Assembly (NCBI GenBank): GCA_963846925.1
Contig: CAWJXW010000002.1
Location: 124,001-188,000, forward strand
Origin: JAQBQB01 sp963846925
Lineage (GTDB): Bacteria; Gemmatimonadota; Gemmatimonadetes; Gemmatimonadales; Gemmatimonadaceae
Reading direction: 5' to 3'
Length of the DNA: 64,000 nucleotides
In this document: positions 61,549-64,000 of the stretch, in pieces
Layout: every line of letters starts with the position of its first letter
Numbering within the stretch: the stretch's first letter is position 1
Notes under the pieces: generated by a model
The model's input: the letters and a program-made list of their open reading frames with translations, nothing else
Databases searched by the model: none
What the model was told of the DNA's origin: nothing
Translations under genes and position numbers: made by a program

Positions 61549-63017
61549 CCGTGGACACGAGATCCGCCGACGCGTCGGCGACGACCGACCTCGCGCGAGC
61601 CGAGGCGGCCGTCGAAGCGCACAGCGCATCGCTCAAGAAAGAGCTCGGCGTCCGCGACCTCGTTCTCACGCAGATTCTGTTCATCGTCGGCCTCACGTGG
61701 ATCGGCGTCGCGGGAAAGCTCGGACCGTCGCACGTCGTGCTCTGGCTGCTGGCGATCGTCCTGTTCTATCTGCCGTCGGCGGCGCGTCGTGATGTACCTC
61801 AACAAGCTGATGCCGCTCGAGGGCGGGCTGTATCAGTGGGCGAAGCTCGGCTTCAACGAGATGATCGGCTTCATGCTCGCGTGGAACCTCTGGCTCTACG
61901 TGATCATGAACATGTCGGAAATCGGCCTGCAGTGCACGACGTATCTCTCGTATGCCATCGGACCGAGCGCGGACTGGATGCGCTCGAGCTCGTGGTTCGT
62001 CGGCGCTCTCCGTCGGCGGTGATCCTTGCGTTCATGGTCGTCGCGTCGATCATCGGCTTGTCGGTGGGCAAGTGGGTGCACAACATCGGCGGCGTGTTCA
62101 TGCTGATCGTGTTCGCGGCGCTGCTCATCCTTCCGTTCATCGGACTCGCCACCGGTCACCTGCACGAGTATCACCCGCTGCGCACCGAGCATGCCGGCCG
62201 TGTCGCTCTTCAACCTGAACATTCTCGGTAAGCTCGGATTCGGCGCGCTCGGCGGATTCGAGTACGTCGCCATTCTCGCCGGCGAGACCAGGTCGCCGGC
62301 GCGCTCGGTCGGTCGATCGGTGCTGATCGCCGCGCCGATCGTCGCACTGATGTTCGTGCTCGGCACGAGCACCGTCGTGGCGTACATCCCGACGGGACCA
62401 GGTCGATCTGATCGGCCCAATGGCGCAGGTGCTGCGCGTCGGGTTCGGTCCGTTCGGCATCGCCACCCAGCTGGTGACGATCGCGATCCTGATGACGCTC
62501 GGCATGCGCATCGCGCAGAGTGAGCGTGAGCTTCACCGCGGTCGCGCGATTGCCGATGGTGGCCGGGTGGGATCGCCTGCTGCCGCCCTGGTTCAGCCAG
62601 TTGCATGCCAAGTATCGCACGCCTGTGAATTCGATCCTGCTCGTCGGCGTGGTGGCATTCGGGATCGGCCTGGTGAGCTTGATCGGCGTCGGCCAAGCCG
62701 AGGCGTTCCAACTGATCTGGAACGCCGGCGGAATGTTCTACGCGCTCACGTACATCGTGATGTTCGCCGTGCCGATCTTCGGACTGCGCGGCGTGACACC
62801 GCGCCCGCCGCTCTGGCTCAAGGTCGCGTCGTGGTCAGGGCTGCTGATGACGGTGCTCTACGTGGCGCTGTCGGTCTTCCCGATCATCCAGGTGGCGAGC
62901 GTGGCGACGTTCGCGCTCAAGATTTCGCTCGTGATTCTCGTGGCGAACGCGATCGGCGTCGGGCTGTACGTCTCGGCCCGTTCGCGCGCGTCGAGTATCG
63001 CGATCACGGAGGCGTAG
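61545..63017 (+). CDS. APC superfamily amino acid permease, five frameshifts
   Basis: A 12-helix amino-acid/polyamine/organocation permease of about 490 residues. ATG 61545 overlaps the M20 stop (ATGA). Pieces in order are LKKELGVRDLVLTQILFIVG and GVAGKLGPSHVVLWLLAIVL; MYLNKLMPLEGGLYQWAKLG and FNEMIGFMLAWNLWLYVIMN; AVILAFMVVASIIGLSVGKW; FGALGGFEYVAILAGETRSP; FGPFGIATQLVTIAILMTLG; PMVAGWDRLLPPWFSQLHAK and YRTPVNSILLVGVVAFGIGL. Frame changes near 61790, 62010, 62185, 62395 and 62515 split an otherwise conserved protein, so the breaks look like sequencing errors. Last gene of the cassette; probably imports the substrate. Confidence 0.87.
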
Positions 63018-63049
63018 TCCTCGACCAGGGCTCGAAACGACAACTACCT

Positions 63050-63287
63050 AACGCAGAGGACGCGGAGGCGCAGAGGACGCAGAGAACGGCCGCGGGGGCC
63101 GGCTCCGTCGCGCAACGAGCCGGGATGTTTTTGTGACAGCCGCTCGGGGTGCCTCGTCGTGGCGACGTAGGTCTTCAGGGTGCAGGTAGCTTCCCGAGCG
63201 GCCGTCACAAAAAATCCCGTGCCGGCGACTCGACCCCACCTCATGGGCAGTCCCCTGCGTCCTCTGCGCCTCTGCGTCCTCTGCGTT
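63050..63287 (+). repeat. imperfect palindrome (238 bp) with a CGCAGAGGACGC-type terminal repeat
   Basis: The outer arms (63050-63081 and 63256-63287) are 32-bp reverse complements with one mismatch and contain the word CGCAGAGGACGC. Inner arms (63121-63148 and 63193-63219, around TTTTTGTGACAGCCGCTCGGG) also pair with one mismatch and one indel. Middle parts pair poorly. It fills most of the 299-bp gap between the convergent permease and Ig-like genes, where I see no coding sequence. The terminal word and the CTGCGTTGAG right border are shared with the palindrome at 28.65 kb. Confidence 0.85.
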
Positions 63288-63316
63288 GAGTAGTCTGCTG
63301 TTGCTGTTGGTCGCGG

Positions 63317-64000
63317 CTAGGTAATCGTCACGGCGAGTGGACTGAAGTGAATCTCGAATCCGCCGATCTTGACTGAGATGGTGTCCGCCCCCGGAGTCGC
63401 CGGCGCGGTGTAGGTCGCGGTGCAAACGCCGAGTGAACATGCGAAGGCGCCGACCGCCCCGCGCGTGATGGTGACGGTGAGATCGTTTGGAATCGCCGTC
63501 TTGAGCAGGTTGCCGAGAACATCTCTCACCTTGACGGTCACCGTTGTCGTGCCGCCGGCGGCGATGCTCGTGGCCGTGACTTCGACCGTCGACTGGGTTG
63601 GGTCGGCGATCACCCGGATCGAGCGTCGCACGACGATCCGTCCGGTGGAATCGGCCAGTGTAGTGAGGGCACCGCTGGCCGGGCGAATTCCGGTCAGCGT
63701 GTAGTAGCCCCCGCTGTCGGGCGGCGTCCACACCACAACCGCCTGGCCGTTGATATCCGTGACCGCCGTCGCCGGCGGCGCTCCCGCCCCAGCGGACGTC
63801 GTGAAAACGATTGGCGCCCCCGCCGCCGGCTGTGCCGTCGAATCGAGAACCGTGATCGGGATCGCCGTCTGCGTCGCTCCGGCCTTCACCGTATCCGCCT
63901 TTATCACCGTGAAGCTCGACGGGTTGATCGTCACTGGCGATCTGCGGCGCGAGCGGGTTGCTGTCGGGAAGCGTCATGCCGGTGATCGTCGGTGTCAGCA
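63317..64000 (-). CDS. Ig-like (Big_1-type) repeat protein, partial, one frameshift
   Basis: The C-terminal part of a larger surface or secreted protein that begins beyond the right edge. In the window it contains two invasin-type Ig modules: VKAGATQTAIPITVLDSTAQ with TDINGQAVVVWTPPDSGGYY, and STVEVTATSIAAGGTTTVTV with KVRDVLGNLLKTAIPNDLTV. A frameshift near 63935 separates them from the upstream frame (LTPTITGMTLPDSNPLAPQI). It ends at TAG 63317. The modules resemble those of the lipoprotein at 17.2 kb but are not the same sequence. Adhesion or structural role inferred. Confidence 0.78.

Noticed and set aside
61545..63017. Programmed frameshifting in the permease and other broken genes
   Set aside because: There are too many shifts in too many unrelated genes, with no slippery heptamers or downstream stimulators recognised. 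Sequence error is simpler.

Overview
The window is a GC-rich stretch of bacterial chromosome. It has tightly packed, translationally coupled genes, many Sec or lipoprotein exports, and a gene mix that fits a soil Gemmatimonadota-type organism: RGG-rich S9 peptidases, CocE/NonD hydrolases, an ECF42 sigma factor with a DGPF partner, and Ku/LigD. That assignment is an inference; no rRNA or tRNA gene is present to test it. No CRISPR array, prophage or classical transposase was seen. About twenty genes are broken by one or more single-base frameshifts while their protein signatures stay intact. Several shifts lie at G or C runs, so most are probably uncorrected sequencing errors rather than pseudogenes.

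Layout. 1-10.5 kb (minus strand) is a polysaccharide locus: a DUF3473 deacetylase and FemAB-like protein of the XrtA/PEP-CTERM type, a GT2 glycosyltransferase, a DegT aminotransferase, a Wzm/Wzt exporter, rmlA-C-D-B for dTDP-L-rhamnose, and a second GT2 running off the left edge. 10.5-20 kb holds an MFS pump, a cupredoxin-like lipoprotein, an acyl-CoA dehydrogenase, a BtuF-like binding protein, a group II decarboxylase, an Ig-like lipoprotein, another GT2 and an unrecognised secreted protein. 20-24.3 kb carries a YCII/DGPF gene and an ECF42 sigma factor behind a recognisable ECF42-type promoter, then DUF2277, a TMEM165/GDT1 protein and an MFS transporter. 24.3-39 kb holds a PEBP protein, a UvrD helicase with an inserted DnaQ-type exonuclease, hydrolases, an amidase, an S9 peptidase, a hybrid histidine kinase, an amidohydrolase, a cyclophilin lipoprotein and a CE1-type esterase. 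39-47 kb is a repair island: Ku, DUF72 and a Cas4-like nuclease/SF1 helicase in one operon, divergent from ligD. 47-57 kb has a signal-peptide SDR, two CocE/NonD hydrolases, lipoproteins, DinB, a lipoprotein serpin, and an OFA-type MFS transporter with a 45-residue small subunit. 57.6-63 kb is a coupled catabolic cassette: creatininase, PanE-like reductase, SDR, M20 peptidase and APC permease. An Ig-like protein runs off the right edge.

The most unusual layer is intergenic. Four large imperfect palindromes and three tandem arrays built from 8-14 bp words lie between genes. One palindrome encloses a four-helix-bundle (S23/bAvd-like) gene in its loop, which resembles a 23S rRNA intervening sequence placed outside rRNA. 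The palindromes at 28.65 and 63.05 kb share the same terminal word. Together they look like a family of mobile or RNA-structured elements.
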